This document shows positions 41,870 to 51,401 of a stretch of DNA of 64,000 nt, one piece after another; position 1 is the first letter of the stretch; the number at the start of each line of letters is the position of its first letter. The notes beneath the pieces were generated by a model that saw only the letters and a program-made list of their open reading frames with translations, made no database searches and was not told the DNA's origin. The DNA is from Archangium violaceum (GTDB lineage: Bacteria; Myxococcota; Myxococcia; Myxococcales; Myxococcaceae): NCBI RefSeq assembly GCF_016887565.1, contig NZ_CP069396.1, forward strand, positions 10,584,001-10,648,000, written 5' to 3'. Made by a program: the position numbers and the translations under genes.

Positions 41870-42823
41870 ATGAAGCGCAACTCCCTGATGGCCCTGGTGA
41901 TGGGCGCACTGCTCGCGAGCGGCTGTGCGCCGGAGCTCATCGACTCCGAGCTGGCCAGGTACACCAGCGACGCCAACGGCTTCGACACGCACTCGTTCTT
42001 CTACGACACCGGCGCGGAGGTGGTGGTCTTCGATGCCCAGTTCACCGAGGCCGAGGCGCGGAAGGTGCTATCGGCGATTCGAGCCAAGACGAGCAACCCC
42101 ATCCGCTACGTCGTCCTCACCCATCCCAACCCGGATAAATTCAACGGCGCGGCGGTGTTCCAGCGCGAGGGCGCCAGGGTGGTGGCCAGCGAGGCCACCG
42201 CGGCGGCCATCCCCGCGGTGCACGCGTACAAGAAGTACTACTTCACGAAGGTCGCCGGCATGTTCACCGACGACTCCTATCCCCAGCAGGCCACGGTGGA
42301 CGTCACCTTCAAGGACAGCTTCACGCTGCCACTCGAGGGCGGCGCCGAGGTGGAGCTGAAGGTGCTCCGGCACCCGGGCGTCACCACCACGCAGACGGTG
42401 GCGTACCTGCCCTGGCGCAAGGCGCTCGTGGTAGGCGACCTCGTCCACTTCCGCACCCACGCGTGGCTGGAGGGAGGACTGCGCGAGGGCAAGGCGGTGC
42501 CGGATCTCGAGTCCTGGAAGGCCGCGCTCGACGAGCTGGCCACGTGGAAGGGCGCCACGGTGTATGGCGGCCGTGGAGAGAGCGCTCCCGTGGAGACTGT
42601 CATCGCCGAGCAGAAGCAATACCTCGACACGATGAGGGACCTGGTGTCCACGTACGCCACGGAGCTGGGTGACCGGAAGGCGCAGCTGTGCGGCGACGAG
42701 GCCGGACCCCACCATGAAGCGCTCACCCAGCGCGCCGCCCAAGCCTTCCCGCAGTACGCGCTGCCGTACATGGTCCAGTACAGCGTGTACGGACTGGTCA
42801 ACCAGCTCGCCTGCGGCGGGTAG
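41870..42823 (+). CDS. MBL-fold lipoprotein with degenerate metal-binding site
   Basis: The 317-residue protein has a lipobox ending at Cys19 (LLASGC) and a metallo-beta-lactamase fold. YVVLTHPNPDKFNGA stands where HxHxDH is expected, and HPGVTTTQTVAYLP and VVGDLVH stand for the later His and Asp ligands. In the first motif two of the three His are Asn and Lys, so a normal dinuclear zinc site is unlikely. AAAGGA precedes the ATG. The 3' end overlaps that of the convergent AraC gene by 26 bp. It may be a non-catalytic or single-metal member; the substrate is unknown. Confidence 0.82.
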   Translation: MKRNSLMALVMGALLASGCAPELIDSELARYTSDANGFDTHSFFYDTGAEVVVFDAQFTEAEARKVLSAIRAKTSNPIRYVVLTHPNPDKFNGAAVFQREGARVVASEATAAAIPAVHAYKKYYFTKVAGMFTDDSYPQQATVDVTFKDSFTLPLEGGAEVELKVLRHPGVTTTQTVAYLPWRKALVVGDLVHFRTHAWLEGGLREGKAVPDLESWKAALDELATWKGATVYGGRGESAPVETVIAEQKQYLDTMRDLVSTYATELGDRKAQLCGDEAGPHHEALTQRAAQAFPQYALPYMVQYSVYGLVNQLACGG

Positions 42824-43637
42824 CCGCGGCCCCCTGGACCTGGGGCTCCGCGCCCCGAGCCACCCGCTGGCGGAAGTCCCGCGGGCGCTCGCCGCAGAAG
42901 GCGTGGAAGGCGTGGGTGAAGGCAGCGAGGCTCTCGAAGCCCACCTCGTAGGCCGTCTGCGTCACCCGCGCCCCTTCCTCGGCGAGCAGCTCCATGGCGC
43001 GCAACATCCGCGCATCGTGGAGGAACCTCCGCCACGTCGTCGCCGCCTCCTCCTCGAAGCGCCGCGAGAGCGTCCTCACGGACAGCCCCGCGGCGCGCGC
43101 CACGTCCTCGAGGAGGAGGGACTCTCCCAGGTGTTCGAGCGTGAAGGCCATGGCCTTCCTCAGCTCTGGCGTCCGGGCCCGAGGCAGGCGCCAGTCCTGT
43201 GCCGTCATGGCCCACTCGGGCAGCAGGTGCGCCAACGTCCCGAAGAAGCTGTCCGCCACGGGCTCCTTCGGCGGGCGTTCCGGGCCCCAGCGCGTGGAAT
43301 AGAGAAGCATCTCCCGCGCCAGTGGCTCGATGATGAACACGCGGCACTCGCCCTCGGGAGGCGCGCGGACGAGCTTCGGCTCCAGGTACACCGTGCACAG
43401 ACTCACCGGCTGGGAGGCCCGCACCCGGTGGAGCGTCCCAGCGCGCAGCCACGCCGCGCGTTGAGGAGGAAGGAGCCACTGCGCCTGCTCCACCTCCAGG
43501 TGCATTGCGCCTCGAGCCGAGTAGAGGAGCTGGTGCTTGCGGTGGGCGTGCCACCTGGAGCTGAAGGGAGCCAGTTCGTCGGCGAGGCAGAACGCCAGCG
43601 CCGGCATTACATCCACGTCCACCAGGGGCTTCGTCAC
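42798..43637 (-). CDS. AraC-family transcriptional regulator
   Basis: This 279-residue regulator has an N-terminal cupin-like sensing domain (ELAPFSSRWHAHRKHQLLYSARG, then LPPQRAAWLRAGTLHRV) and a C-terminal pair of helix-turn-helix motifs. The motifs are visible in LEDVARAAGLSVRTLSRRFEEE and TQTAYEVGFESLAAFTHAFHAFCG, broken here as HTH 1 and HTH 2. It starts with a GTG at 43637 preceded by GGGAGGGAG. It overlaps the 3' end of the MBL lipoprotein gene on the other strand. The ligand and targets are unknown; such cupin-AraC proteins often repress or activate an adjacent gene. Confidence 0.92.
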   Translation of the reverse strand: MTKPLVDVDVMPALAFCLADELAPFSSRWHAHRKHQLLYSARGAMHLEVEQAQWLLPPQRAAWLRAGTLHRVRASQPVSLCTVYLEPKLVRAPPEGECRVFIIEPLAREMLLYSTRWGPERPPKEPVADSFFGTLAHLLPEWAMTAQDWRLPRARTPELRKAMAFTLEHLGESLLLEDVARAAGLSVRTLSRRFEEEAATTWRRFLHDARMLRAMELLAEEGARVTQTAYEVGFESLAAFTHAFHAFCGERPRDFRQRVARGAEPQVQGAAATRRRRAG

Positions 43638-43681
43638 ACCACTCCCTCCCGCGCTCTCGACCTTGGGTGCCCCACTTCATC

Positions 43682-45673
43682 TCAGACCAGCGCGGGCTTT
43701 CCCTTGCGGAGCAGATTGAAGAGCTTGTCCCGCTCCAACACCTGGGAAGCGAAGGCACCCCGGACGAAGATGTCCTCGAGGACCTCGGCCTCGGCGTCGA
43801 AGTGGCCATTCTTGAAATGGTGCCGGGCCTCCACCTTGGCCTGGACATCCTGCTCGTCCTCGATGAGCACGTCCGCCTTCACGACACCTCCTACCCGGAG
43901 CGAGGGGTCGTCGTGGTGACACCAGACGACCTGGGTCTCCAGGTCTCCGCCAACCACCAGCTCCGCATCCGTGTCCACTCCGGCGGCGCGCAGCGAGCCC
44001 CCCACCACGAGCAGCCCTTCCGGGCCCACATTGCGCAGCACGCCCTCCACCGTGAGGTTCCCCGTCACGAGCAGGGGTCCCGTCAACTGCACGCTCCCCT
44101 CGAGCGTGAGGTTCCCTCGCACGAAGCGAGGCGCCTTGGAGAAGGACGTCGCCGGCTCCTCTGGCGGAAGGACATCACGGACGAGCCCCACCACCGCCAT
44201 CGCGGTCCACGGCCGCTCCTTCCGGAGCGCCGCCGCGGCCTCGTCCCAGGACGTCGCCCCCTTCAGCACCAGCCCCTTCAGCACCCGCTCCACATCGGCC
44301 ACGTCCTTGTCCTCGAAGTACCAGGACTTGATGATGGACGTCTTCTTCCGGGCCAGGGTATCCAGGAGGGGTTGGATGTCCAGCCTGCCGGCCCCACCGG
44401 AGGGAGGCTTCGCTCCCAGGAGTCCGGCGAGGTGGGGGTTCTCGTGGTCCAGGGCCTCTTCGGCGGGTGTACGTCCCGCCGAGTCCTTCCGGGTGGCGTC
44501 CGCCCCCGCCTCGAGCAGGACCTCGATGACAGGCCCCCGGTCCTTGAAACGCACCTGCTGGTGCAGCGGCGTCCAACCCTTGCCGGCATTGGGGTTGGCC
44601 CCGGCGTCGATGAGCGCCCGGGCCACGTCGGGCCGCTGCGCATTGAAGAGCGCGGACCGGCCGTCCTTGTCGAGCGCGTCCACCGGCACCCCACCCTTGG
44701 CCAACAGGGGAATGCAGGCCACGCCACCATGCTCGGCGGCGAGGTGCAGGGCCGTGGCCTTCTCCTCGTCGACGGCCGACGCGGACAGACCCAGGGCGAG
44801 CAACTCCTTCACCAGCGCCGCGTCATCCACCATGGCCGCCAGGTGCAGCAGGCCACGCCTGTCCTCGTCCAACGTCTCCAGGTTCGCGCCCAGCGCGCGC
44901 AGGGCCAGCACGCGACCGAGCCGGCCATTCGCTCCGGCATCGGGACCAAAGAAGGGAGCGGTATCCATCCCCGCGGCGAGCAGGAGACCCGCGTCCAGGG
45001 CCTTGGCCTGTTTGCCCTTGGGACGGTTGGCGGGTTTGCGCGCCCGCAGCCAGGCGATGAAGCCTTCATCGGAGAACGCGCCCTGCAGACCGCTGAAACA
45101 GCTCGCATCATCGTCATCGACGTCGATGACCCGCAGCTCGGGCGTCTCCTCGACCTGGGCGAGCAGCGCTTCGTAACCCTCCTTCGGGTTGCCCTGGCGC
45201 AGTGCGCGCCAGGCCTCGAGCCCCCGGCGTGCGCGCGCATGGTCCGGGATGTCACGCAGGGCCCGCGCCTCCTCCAGCGCGGCCTCCACCTCGTCGAGCT
45301 GCGCACCGGTGGGCCGTCCGCGCACCACCTCTTCCGCCCATTGACTCAGGGCCAGGGACCGCGCCCGCTGGGCGTCGCTCAACCTTCCACCCGAGCGGGT
45401 GCCCCGGGTCAGCACGAGGACCCGATCTCGAACACGCCAGTGCTCCGTCTTCAGCTCCCGCGCCCAACGCTCGGGCTCCGCGCGTCTCGACACGTCCAGC
45501 GCCCAGTTGAGGGAGTGCAGCGCCATCAAACGGTCCGGCTCGGCCTCCACCACCTGGCGCAAGAGCGGAATGGCTTCGTCCACCTGGGGCGGCATCTCGT
45601 CGAGAAGGCCGTCCACCTTCTTCATCAGCTTGGAGACATCCACTTTCTTCGTCGTATCAGGAGACCGAGCCAT
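43682..45673 (-). CDS. ankyrin-repeat protein with C-terminal beta-solenoid-like domain
   Basis: The 663-residue protein has three parts. The N-terminal helices resemble TPRs (about 25-200, e.g. AIPLLRQVVEAEPDRLMALHSLNWAL). Ankyrin repeats follow (about 250-430, including GLLHLAAMVDDAALVKELL, ATALHLAAEHGGVACIPLL, GWTPLHQQVRFKDRG and GRTPAEEAL). The C-terminal third has short repeated strands with Gly and Val (NLTLEGSVQLTGPLLVTGNLTVEG, broken here as a solenoid), reminiscent of polymer-forming/bactofilin-like or autotransporter-type beta-helices. It has no signal peptide. Function is unknown; protein-protein interaction is likely. Confidence 0.83.
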   Translation of the reverse strand: MARSPDTTKKVDVSKLMKKVDGLLDEMPPQVDEAIPLLRQVVEAEPDRLMALHSLNWALDVSRRAEPERWARELKTEHWRVRDRVLVLTRGTRSGGRLSDAQRARSLALSQWAEEVVRGRPTGAQLDEVEAALEEARALRDIPDHARARRGLEAWRALRQGNPKEGYEALLAQVEETPELRVIDVDDDDASCFSGLQGAFSDEGFIAWLRARKPANRPKGKQAKALDAGLLLAAGMDTAPFFGPDAGANGRLGRVLALRALGANLETLDEDRRGLLHLAAMVDDAALVKELLALGLSASAVDEEKATALHLAAEHGGVACIPLLAKGGVPVDALDKDGRSALFNAQRPDVARALIDAGANPNAGKGWTPLHQQVRFKDRGPVIEVLLEAGADATRKDSAGRTPAEEALDHENPHLAGLLGAKPPSGGAGRLDIQPLLDTLARKKTSIIKSWYFEDKDVADVERVLKGLVLKGATSWDEAAAALRKERPWTAMAVVGLVRDVLPPEEPATSFSKAPRFVRGNLTLEGSVQLTGPLLVTGNLTVEGVLRNVGPEGLLVVGGSLRAAGVDTDAELVVGGDLETQVVWCHHDDPSLRVGGVVKADVLIEDEQDVQAKVEARHHFKNGHFDAEAEVLEDIFVRGAFASQVLERDKLFNLLRKGKPALV

Positions 45674-45828
45674 GGCGCGGCGATACTGCCATGAGGCCCC
45701 CCACGAAGCGGCGATGACTGCGTTGAATGGCTCCTCGTTCCCCCGGATCAGCTGATGGCGAAGATGCCAGTGCCTTGTTGAAAGGCATTTGGGTGGAAAT
45801 CCCTGGAGCAGGGATTACTCAATGTCTC

Positions 45829-45845
45829 GCTGGGGGGAGTCGAAC
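45829..45845 (-). other. tmRNA 3'-end-like fragment, possible attachment-site remnant
   Basis: On the minus strand the bases read GTTCGACTCCCCCCAGC, which corresponds to the T-arm and acceptor strand of many bacterial ssrA genes, but the following bases are not TCCACCA. No tmRNA body is present upstream on that strand. It may be an old att remnant of an integrating element or a chance match. Confidence 0.3.
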
Positions 45846-45938
45846 GAACCCTCCAGGGCCCTGGACCCCTTCCCGCGCACCCTCAGTGCGTACGCGCCTG
45901 CTCGTGGATGGAGGAGGGAAAGAAGCCACTCTCCATTT

Positions 45939-45968
45939 TTGAGAATCGGACATTTTCTCTGCTAAGCT
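45939..45968 (+). promoter_or_regulatory. possible sigma-70-type promoter of the fused kinase gene
   Basis: TTGAGA at 45939-45944 and TAAGCT at 45963-45968 are separated by 18 bases inside a locally AT-rich patch, 77 bp before the start codon at 46045. The -10 match is weak. Confidence 0.3.
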
Positions 45969-46044
45969 GATGTACAGGTAATCAACGAGTGAGGTCGCTG
46001 CCGCTCACGGGAAAGGGCCCTGGCCTCAACTCCTGACGGTCTCC

Positions 46045-49000
46045 ATGGCGAACATTCCTGGCTACACCCTTCTCGACACGCTCAAGTCGACGGGGGCAAG
46101 CATCCTCTATCACGCGCTCCGTGACGAGGACCGCCTGCCTGTCATCGTCAAGATGCCGGTGACGCAGCACTCCGGCGCTCGGGAGGCCGAACGCTACCGG
46201 CGGGAGCACGCCATCCTGCACCGGCTCCGGGACGTGCGTGGCGTCGCCAGGACTCTAGGGTACGAGCAGAGCCATGGACGCCCGGTGCTTCTGCTGGAGG
46301 GCGCTGGTGGCAAGGCCCTGTCCGATGGAGCAGGTCGTCCGCTGGGCATGGAGCGGTTCCTCGAGCTGGCCATCTCCCTGGCCTCGACCCTGGCGGAGAT
46401 CCACCGTCACGGCGTCATCCACAAGGACCTCAAGCCCTCCAACATCGTCCTCCGGCCCTCGGGCGAGAGTCTCATCATCGACTTCGGCACCGCCATCGTC
46501 CAGACGGTGGAGCACGTGGACGCGGTGTCCACCACGCTCATCGAGGGGACGCCGGCCTACATGTCCCCGGAGCAGACCGGGCGCATGAACCGCTCGGTGG
46601 ACCACCGCAGCGACCTCTACTCCCTGGGAGTGACGTTCTACGAGCTCCTCACGGGCACGCTGCCCTTCCACGGCCGCGACGCGCTCGAATGGTTCCACGC
46701 TCACATGGCCCAGCTCCCGCGGCCTCCGCACGAGCGCGTTCCGGAGATTCCCCCGGCCCTGTCCGCCATCGTGATGAAGCTGCTGGCCAAGGTGGCCGAG
46801 GAGCGCTACCAGAGCGCGGATGGCCTGAAGGCGGACCTGACGCGGTGCCAGGACGACCTGCGCCGGGGCGTGCGCGAGGAGTTCCCGCTGGGCGCGCACG
46901 ACATCTCCCCCCACTTCCAGATGCCCCAACGGCTCTATGGGCGCGACGCGCAGGTCGCCACCCTGGTGAGCGCCTTCGAGCGGATCTCCCAGGGGGGGAG
47001 CCCGGAGCTCCTCCTCATCAGCGGCTACTCTGGCATCGGGAAGTCCGCGGTGGTCCATGAGCTGTACCGGCCGGTCGCGCAGCGGCGCGGCATCTTCCTG
47101 CAGGGCAAGTTCGACCAGTTCCAGCGGGGCATCCCCTACGCCACCCTGGCCCAGGCCATCCGCGGGCTGGCGCAGCAGCTGCTGGCCGGCACCGACGCGG
47201 AGCTCGAGCTCTGGCGCGAGCGCCTGCGGGAGGCCTCGGAGGGACATGGACAGCTCCTCGTGGAGCTGGTTCCGCAGCTGGAGCTCGTCGTGGGCAAGCA
47301 GCCCCCGCTCCAGGAGCTGCCACCCACCGAGGCGCAGGCCCGCTTCAACCGGGTCTTCCAGCGCTTCCTCGGCGCCGTGTCCACCTCCGAGCACCCGCTC
47401 GTCGTGTTCCTGGACGACCTGCAGTGGGCGGACCCGGCCAGCCTCCGGCTCATCCAGCACCTCATCACCCATCCGGATACCCCACCGCTGTTGCTGGTGG
47501 GGGCCTACCGGGACAACGAGGTCTCCCCGTCCCACCCGCTGATGCTGGCGCGCAAGGAGATGCAGAAGGAGCGCGTCCGGTTGACCGACATCCGGCTCGA
47601 ACCGCTGAGCCTGGAGCAGCTCCAGCGGCTCGTCGCCGACGCGCTCCCGGGCGCGGGCCGGGAGCTCATCGAGCCCCTCTCCGCCCAGGTGCACGAGAAG
47701 ACCGGTGGCAACCCGTTCTTCTTCATCCAGCTGATGCGGACGCTGAACCAGGACGGGCTGCTGACCCGCACGCCCGAGGGCTCCTGGCGGTGGGATGCCG
47801 AAGGCGTCCGCGCCCGGGGCTACTCCGACAACGTCGTCGACTTCATGGCGGGCAAGCTGCGCCAGCTCCCCGAGGTGACGCAGTACCTGCTGAGCCTGTC
47901 GGCATGCGCGGGCAATGTCTTCCCACTCCAGACGCTGGCCATCATCTCCGACCTGCCGGTGGGCGAGGTGGAGCAGGGGCTCGAGCCCGCGCTCCAGGAT
48001 GGCCAGTTGATGCGCAGCGGCCTGGAGCAGTACCGCTTCATCCACGACCGCATCCAGCAGGCCGCTCATGCCCTCATCCCCGAGGAGCAGCGCAAGGCCG
48101 TCCACCTGCGCATCGGCCGACTGCTGCGGGCGAGCCTGTCCCCGGAGGAGATGCGGGAGCGGGTCTTCGACATCGTGAACCAGCTCAACGTCGGCGCGGA
48201 GCTGATCCTCTCATCCGAGGAGCGCCACGACGTGGCACGTCTGAACGCCGAGGCGGGCAGGAAGGCCCAGGCCTCGACCGCGCACCGCTCGGCCGTCGTC
48301 TATTTCACGACGGCCCTCCAGCTCCTGCCGGAGGAGTCCTGGGAGCAGGAGCACGCCTTCACCTTCGAGCTGCACCTCCAGCGGGCCATCAGCGAGTTCA
48401 TGAGTGGCAACCCGGCCGAGGCGCGCCAACTCTCGCGGATGCTCCGCCCCAGGGCTCGCACCTCCGCGGAGCTCGCCGCGGTCACCTGTCTGCGCGGTGA
48501 CATCCACGTCGCCGCCGACGAGAGTGACGAGGCCGTCGAGTGTCTGTTGGAGGGACTGGCCGCGCTGGGCATGCCCATGTCGCCCCATCCCTCCTGGGAA
48601 GAGGTGACGGCGGCCAACGCGGAGGTGTGGGCCCTGCTGGGGGAGCGCTCCATCGAGAGCCTCGTCGACCTGCCGGTGATGACGGACCCGGACACGAAGG
48701 CGGCGATGAACATCCTCTCCACCCTGTTCGCGCCGTCGCTCTTCACCGACCTCAACCTGCTCATCCTCCACCTCACCCGGATGGTCCTCCTGTGCCTGCG
48801 CCACGGCAACACCGAGTCCGCCGTGAACGGGTATGCCTGGTACGGCCTGATGCAGGGACATTGCTTCAAGAAGTACCGGGAGGGGCATGCCTTCGGAGCG
48901 CTCGCCTGTGCGATCGTCGAGCGCCACGACTTCTCCGTCTCCAGGGGCAAGGCGCTCTACGGCCTGGAGCTGGTCAACCACTGGACGCGGCCCCTCTCCA

Positions 49001-51348
49001 TCTCGGTGGAGCTCATCCGCGAGGCCTTCCAGCACGCGGTCCCGGCCGGTGACTTCCAGACCGCCTGCTATTGCTGCAACCACACCGTCACCGACCTGCT
49101 GGCCCTGGGGCACTCGCTGGAAGAGGTCTACCAGGAATCGGTCGCACGCCTCGACTTCGTGCGCAAGGCCGGCCTCAAGGCCTCGCAGGACACCATCGTC
49201 TTCACCCAGCGCTACGTGCAGCAGCTGCGCGGCCTCTCCCCCTCGTTCGGCTCGTTGGACGGTGAGGATTTCAAGGAGGAGGTCCTCGAGTCCTCCCCGT
49301 CCTCGGCCCCCGTGGCCACCGTGCTGTGCTGGTACTGGATCCTCAAGCTACAGGCGCGCTACATGTGCGGCGCGTACGAGGAGGCACGCCAGGCCTCGGC
49401 CCGGGCCGGGGAGTTGGTCTGGGCTTCGATCGGCCACATCCAGCTGTTCGACTACCACCTCTACAGCGCCCTGTCCCTGGCCGCCTGCTACGAGGACGCG
49501 ACCCCGGAGACACGGCGGGAGTACCTCGAGGCCATGCGGCGACACCATGCGCAGCTCGAGGAGTGGGCGAGCCACTGTCCCGAGAACTTCCGAGCGGCCG
49601 AACGGATGGTCTCGGCGGAGCTGGCCCGATGCCTGGGCATGCAGGACGAGGCGCTGTACGCCTACGATGCGGCACTCCAATCCGCCCGTGAGCATGGCTT
49701 CCTCCAGAACGCGGGCCTCGCCGCCGAGCTCGCGGCGCGATTCTGGAACGAGCGGCGGGTCCCCACCATCGCCCTGCCATATGCCCGCGAGGCCCGCGAT
49801 GCGTACCGGAAGTGGGGAGCCGACGGAAAGGTCCAGCACCTGGAGGAGCGCTGGCCCTTGCTCGTGGCCTCGGCGGAGGGCCTGGACTCCTCCGCCTATG
49901 ACACCTCGACGCAGCTCGACGCGCTCTCCGTGGTGAAGGTCCAGCAGGCCATCTCCGGAGAAATCGTCCTGGAGCGGCTGGTGACCAAGCTGATGGAGGT
50001 CGCCATCGAGAACGCCGGCGCCCAGCGCGGTGCCCTCCTGCTCCCGCATGGCAACTCGCTGCGGATCGCCGCCATCTCCAACGACTCGCAAGACGGCGTC
50101 CGGGTGTTCCCGGAGCAGGAGGAAGCCAACCTCGACTGCCTGCCCTGGACCCTCCTGGCCTACGTGCGGCGTACGGGCGAGCACGTGCTCATCGGCGATG
50201 CCTCGCGGCCCCATGCCTTCTCGTCCGATGCGTACCTCGAGCGGGGCCTGGCCAGGGCGGTGCTCTGTCTGCCACTGATGCGCAAGGAGGGGCTCGTCGG
50301 AGTGCTGTACCTGGAGAACCGCCTGGCCGCCGAGGCCTTCACTCCGAGCCGTCTCTCGCTGCTCGGACACATCGCCTCCCAGGCGGCCATCTCCATCGAG
50401 AACGCGCGGCTCTATGACGAGGTCCAGCGCGCCGAGACCGCCCTGCGCCAGGCCAATGACGAGCTCGAGAGACGGGTGGACGAGCGCACCCGGGAGCTCA
50501 AACAGACCCAGGTGCGGCTCGTGGAGACGGCGCGCGCGGTGGGCATGACGGAGATCGCCTCCAACGTGTTGCACAACGTCGGCAATGTCCTCACCAGCGC
50601 CGTCGTCAACCTGGAGATGACGCGTCAGGCCGTGGGCTCCTCACGGGTCGTCCGGGTGAGACAGGTGGCCACGCTGCTGGAGGAGCACCGCGGGCAGCTG
50701 GGGGACTTCTTCACGAAGGATCCGCGCGGGGAGCGTCTGAGCGACTATCTCTCCGCCCTCGCGGATGAGCTCCTGAGTGAGCAGGCGAACCTGCAGGAGA
50801 ACCTGGAGGCGATGAACAGGTACATCGAGCACATCCGCGCCATCGTCCAGGTGCAGCAGACCTACGCGAAGACCTCGCTTCTCCTGGAGGAGTGTGACCT
50901 CGCGCAGCTCGTCGACGATACCCTGCGCATCCAGCAGGCGGCGCTCAGGCGCCACGGCATCGCCGTCACCCTCCAGATTGCTCGCGTCCCCCGGGTGCGA
51001 CTGGACAAGCACAAGGTGCTGCAAATCCTCATCAACCTCGTCAGCAACGCCAAATACGCCCTGGCCGGGATGCCCGAGGGGCAGCGGCGGATGACCGTGC
51101 GGCTCACCGCCGAGAATGGGCGTGCGCGCATCCAGGTGGTGGACAATGGCATCGGCATCGAGCCGCAGGTCCAGGCGAAGCTCTTCTCGCACGGCTTCAC
51201 CACACGCAAGGACGGTCACGGCTTCGGCCTGCACTCGAGCGCGCTGGCGGCGCAGATGCTGGGTGGAAGCCTGACGCTCAGGAGCGAGGGACCGTACCAG
51301 GGGGCCACGGCCACACTGGAGATTCCCATCGCGCCAGACAAGGCATGA
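46045..51348 (+). CDS. trifunctional Ser/Thr kinase - AAA ATPase - GAF histidine kinase
   Basis: This 1767-residue multidomain signalling protein begins with a Hanks-type kinase (about 8-270) with Lys36, HKDLKPSN (Asp128) and DFG (Asp146). A predicted AAA/NACHT-like ATPase follows (from about 290; Walker A GYSGIGKS with Lys333, Walker B LVVFLDDLQWAD). Next are a long helical region (about 750-1280), a GAF domain (about 1310-1460), a coiled coil, and a histidine kinase whose phospho-acceptor is His1510 in VLHNVGN. The ATPase domain of the kinase is near 1670-1767 (NLVSNAKYAL, DNGIGIEP, HGFGLHSSALAAQ). All kinase residues are present. Cytosolic; the input is unknown and no receiver gene is adjacent. 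Confidence 0.93.
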   Translation: MANIPGYTLLDTLKSTGASILYHALRDEDRLPVIVKMPVTQHSGAREAERYRREHAILHRLRDVRGVARTLGYEQSHGRPVLLLEGAGGKALSDGAGRPLGMERFLELAISLASTLAEIHRHGVIHKDLKPSNIVLRPSGESLIIDFGTAIVQTVEHVDAVSTTLIEGTPAYMSPEQTGRMNRSVDHRSDLYSLGVTFYELLTGTLPFHGRDALEWFHAHMAQLPRPPHERVPEIPPALSAIVMKLLAKVAEERYQSADGLKADLTRCQDDLRRGVREEFPLGAHDISPHFQMPQRLYGRDAQVATLVSAFERISQGGSPELLLISGYSGIGKSAVVHELYRPVAQRRGIFLQGKFDQFQRGIPYATLAQAIRGLAQQLLAGTDAELELWRERLREASEGHGQLLVELVPQLELVVGKQPPLQELPPTEAQARFNRVFQRFLGAVSTSEHPLVVFLDDLQWADPASLRLIQHLITHPDTPPLLLVGAYRDNEVSPSHPLMLARKEMQKERVRLTDIRLEPLSLEQLQRLVADALPGAGRELIEPLSAQVHEKTGGNPFFFIQLMRTLNQDGLLTRTPEGSWRWDAEGVRARGYSDNVVDFMAGKLRQLPEVTQYLLSLSACAGNVFPLQTLAIISDLPVGEVEQGLEPALQDGQLMRSGLEQYRFIHDRIQQAAHALIPEEQRKAVHLRIGRLLRASLSPEEMRERVFDIVNQLNVGAELILSSEERHDVARLNAEAGRKAQASTAHRSAVVYFTTALQLLPEESWEQEHAFTFELHLQRAISEFMSGNPAEARQLSRMLRPRARTSAELAAVTCLRGDIHVAADESDEAVECLLEGLAALGMPMSPHPSWEEVTAANAEVWALLGERSIESLVDLPVMTDPDTKAAMNILSTLFAPSLFTDLNLLILHLTRMVLLCLRHGNTESAVNGYAWYGLMQGHCFKKYREGHAFGALACAIVERHDFSVSRGKALYGLELVNHWTRPLSISVELIREAFQHAVPAGDFQTACYCCNHTVTDLLALGHSLEEVYQESVARLDFVRKAGLKASQDTIVFTQRYVQQLRGLSPSFGSLDGEDFKEEVLESSPSSAPVATVLCWYWILKLQARYMCGAYEEARQASARAGELVWASIGHIQLFDYHLYSALSLAACYEDATPETRREYLEAMRRHHAQLEEWASHCPENFRAAERMVSAELARCLGMQDEALYAYDAALQSAREHGFLQNAGLAAELAARFWNERRVPTIALPYAREARDAYRKWGADGKVQHLEERWPLLVASAEGLDSSAYDTSTQLDALSVVKVQQAISGEIVLERLVTKLMEVAIENAGAQRGALLLPHGNSLRIAAISNDSQDGVRVFPEQEEANLDCLPWTLLAYVRRTGEHVLIGDASRPHAFSSDAYLERGLARAVLCLPLMRKEGLVGVLYLENRLAAEAFTPSRLSLLGHIASQAAISIENARLYDEVQRAETALRQANDELERRVDERTRELKQTQVRLVETARAVGMTEIASNVLHNVGNVLTSAVVNLEMTRQAVGSSRVVRVRQVATLLEEHRGQLGDFFTKDPRGERLSDYLSALADELLSEQANLQENLEAMNRYIEHIRAIVQVQQTYAKTSLLLEECDLAQLVDDTLRIQQAALRRHGIAVTLQIARVPRVRLDKHKVLQILINLVSNAKYALAGMPEGQRRMTVRLTAENGRARIQVVDNGIGIEPQVQAKLFSHGFTTRKDGHGFGLHSSALAAQMLGGSLTLRSEGPYQGATATLEIPIAPDKA

Positions 51349-51401
51349 GTCCGGGGGCTCCCCACGGGGACGATGACAACGTTTCGATTCCCCAGGCGGG
51401 C

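Larger units (their letters stand above)
45674..46044. other. intergenic region upstream of the fused kinase
   Basis: This 371-bp region carries the divergent control sequences of the ankyrin gene and the fused kinase gene. It contains a 17-base match to the expected 3' T-arm of tmRNA at 45829-45845 and, near 45939-45968, a possible promoter. An open frame of about 70 codons here has no ribosome binding site and was not called. Confidence 0.5.

Noticed and set aside
45727-45942. 71-codon open frame upstream of the fused kinase
   Set aside because: It has no ribosome binding site or recognisable motif, and its codon usage is unlike the neighbours.
45700-46044. Complete tmRNA or tRNA gene around the TTCGACTCCCCCC tract
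   Set aside because: No acceptor partner strand, CCA, tag-peptide region or D-arm could be found; only the short 3'-end-like tract is present.
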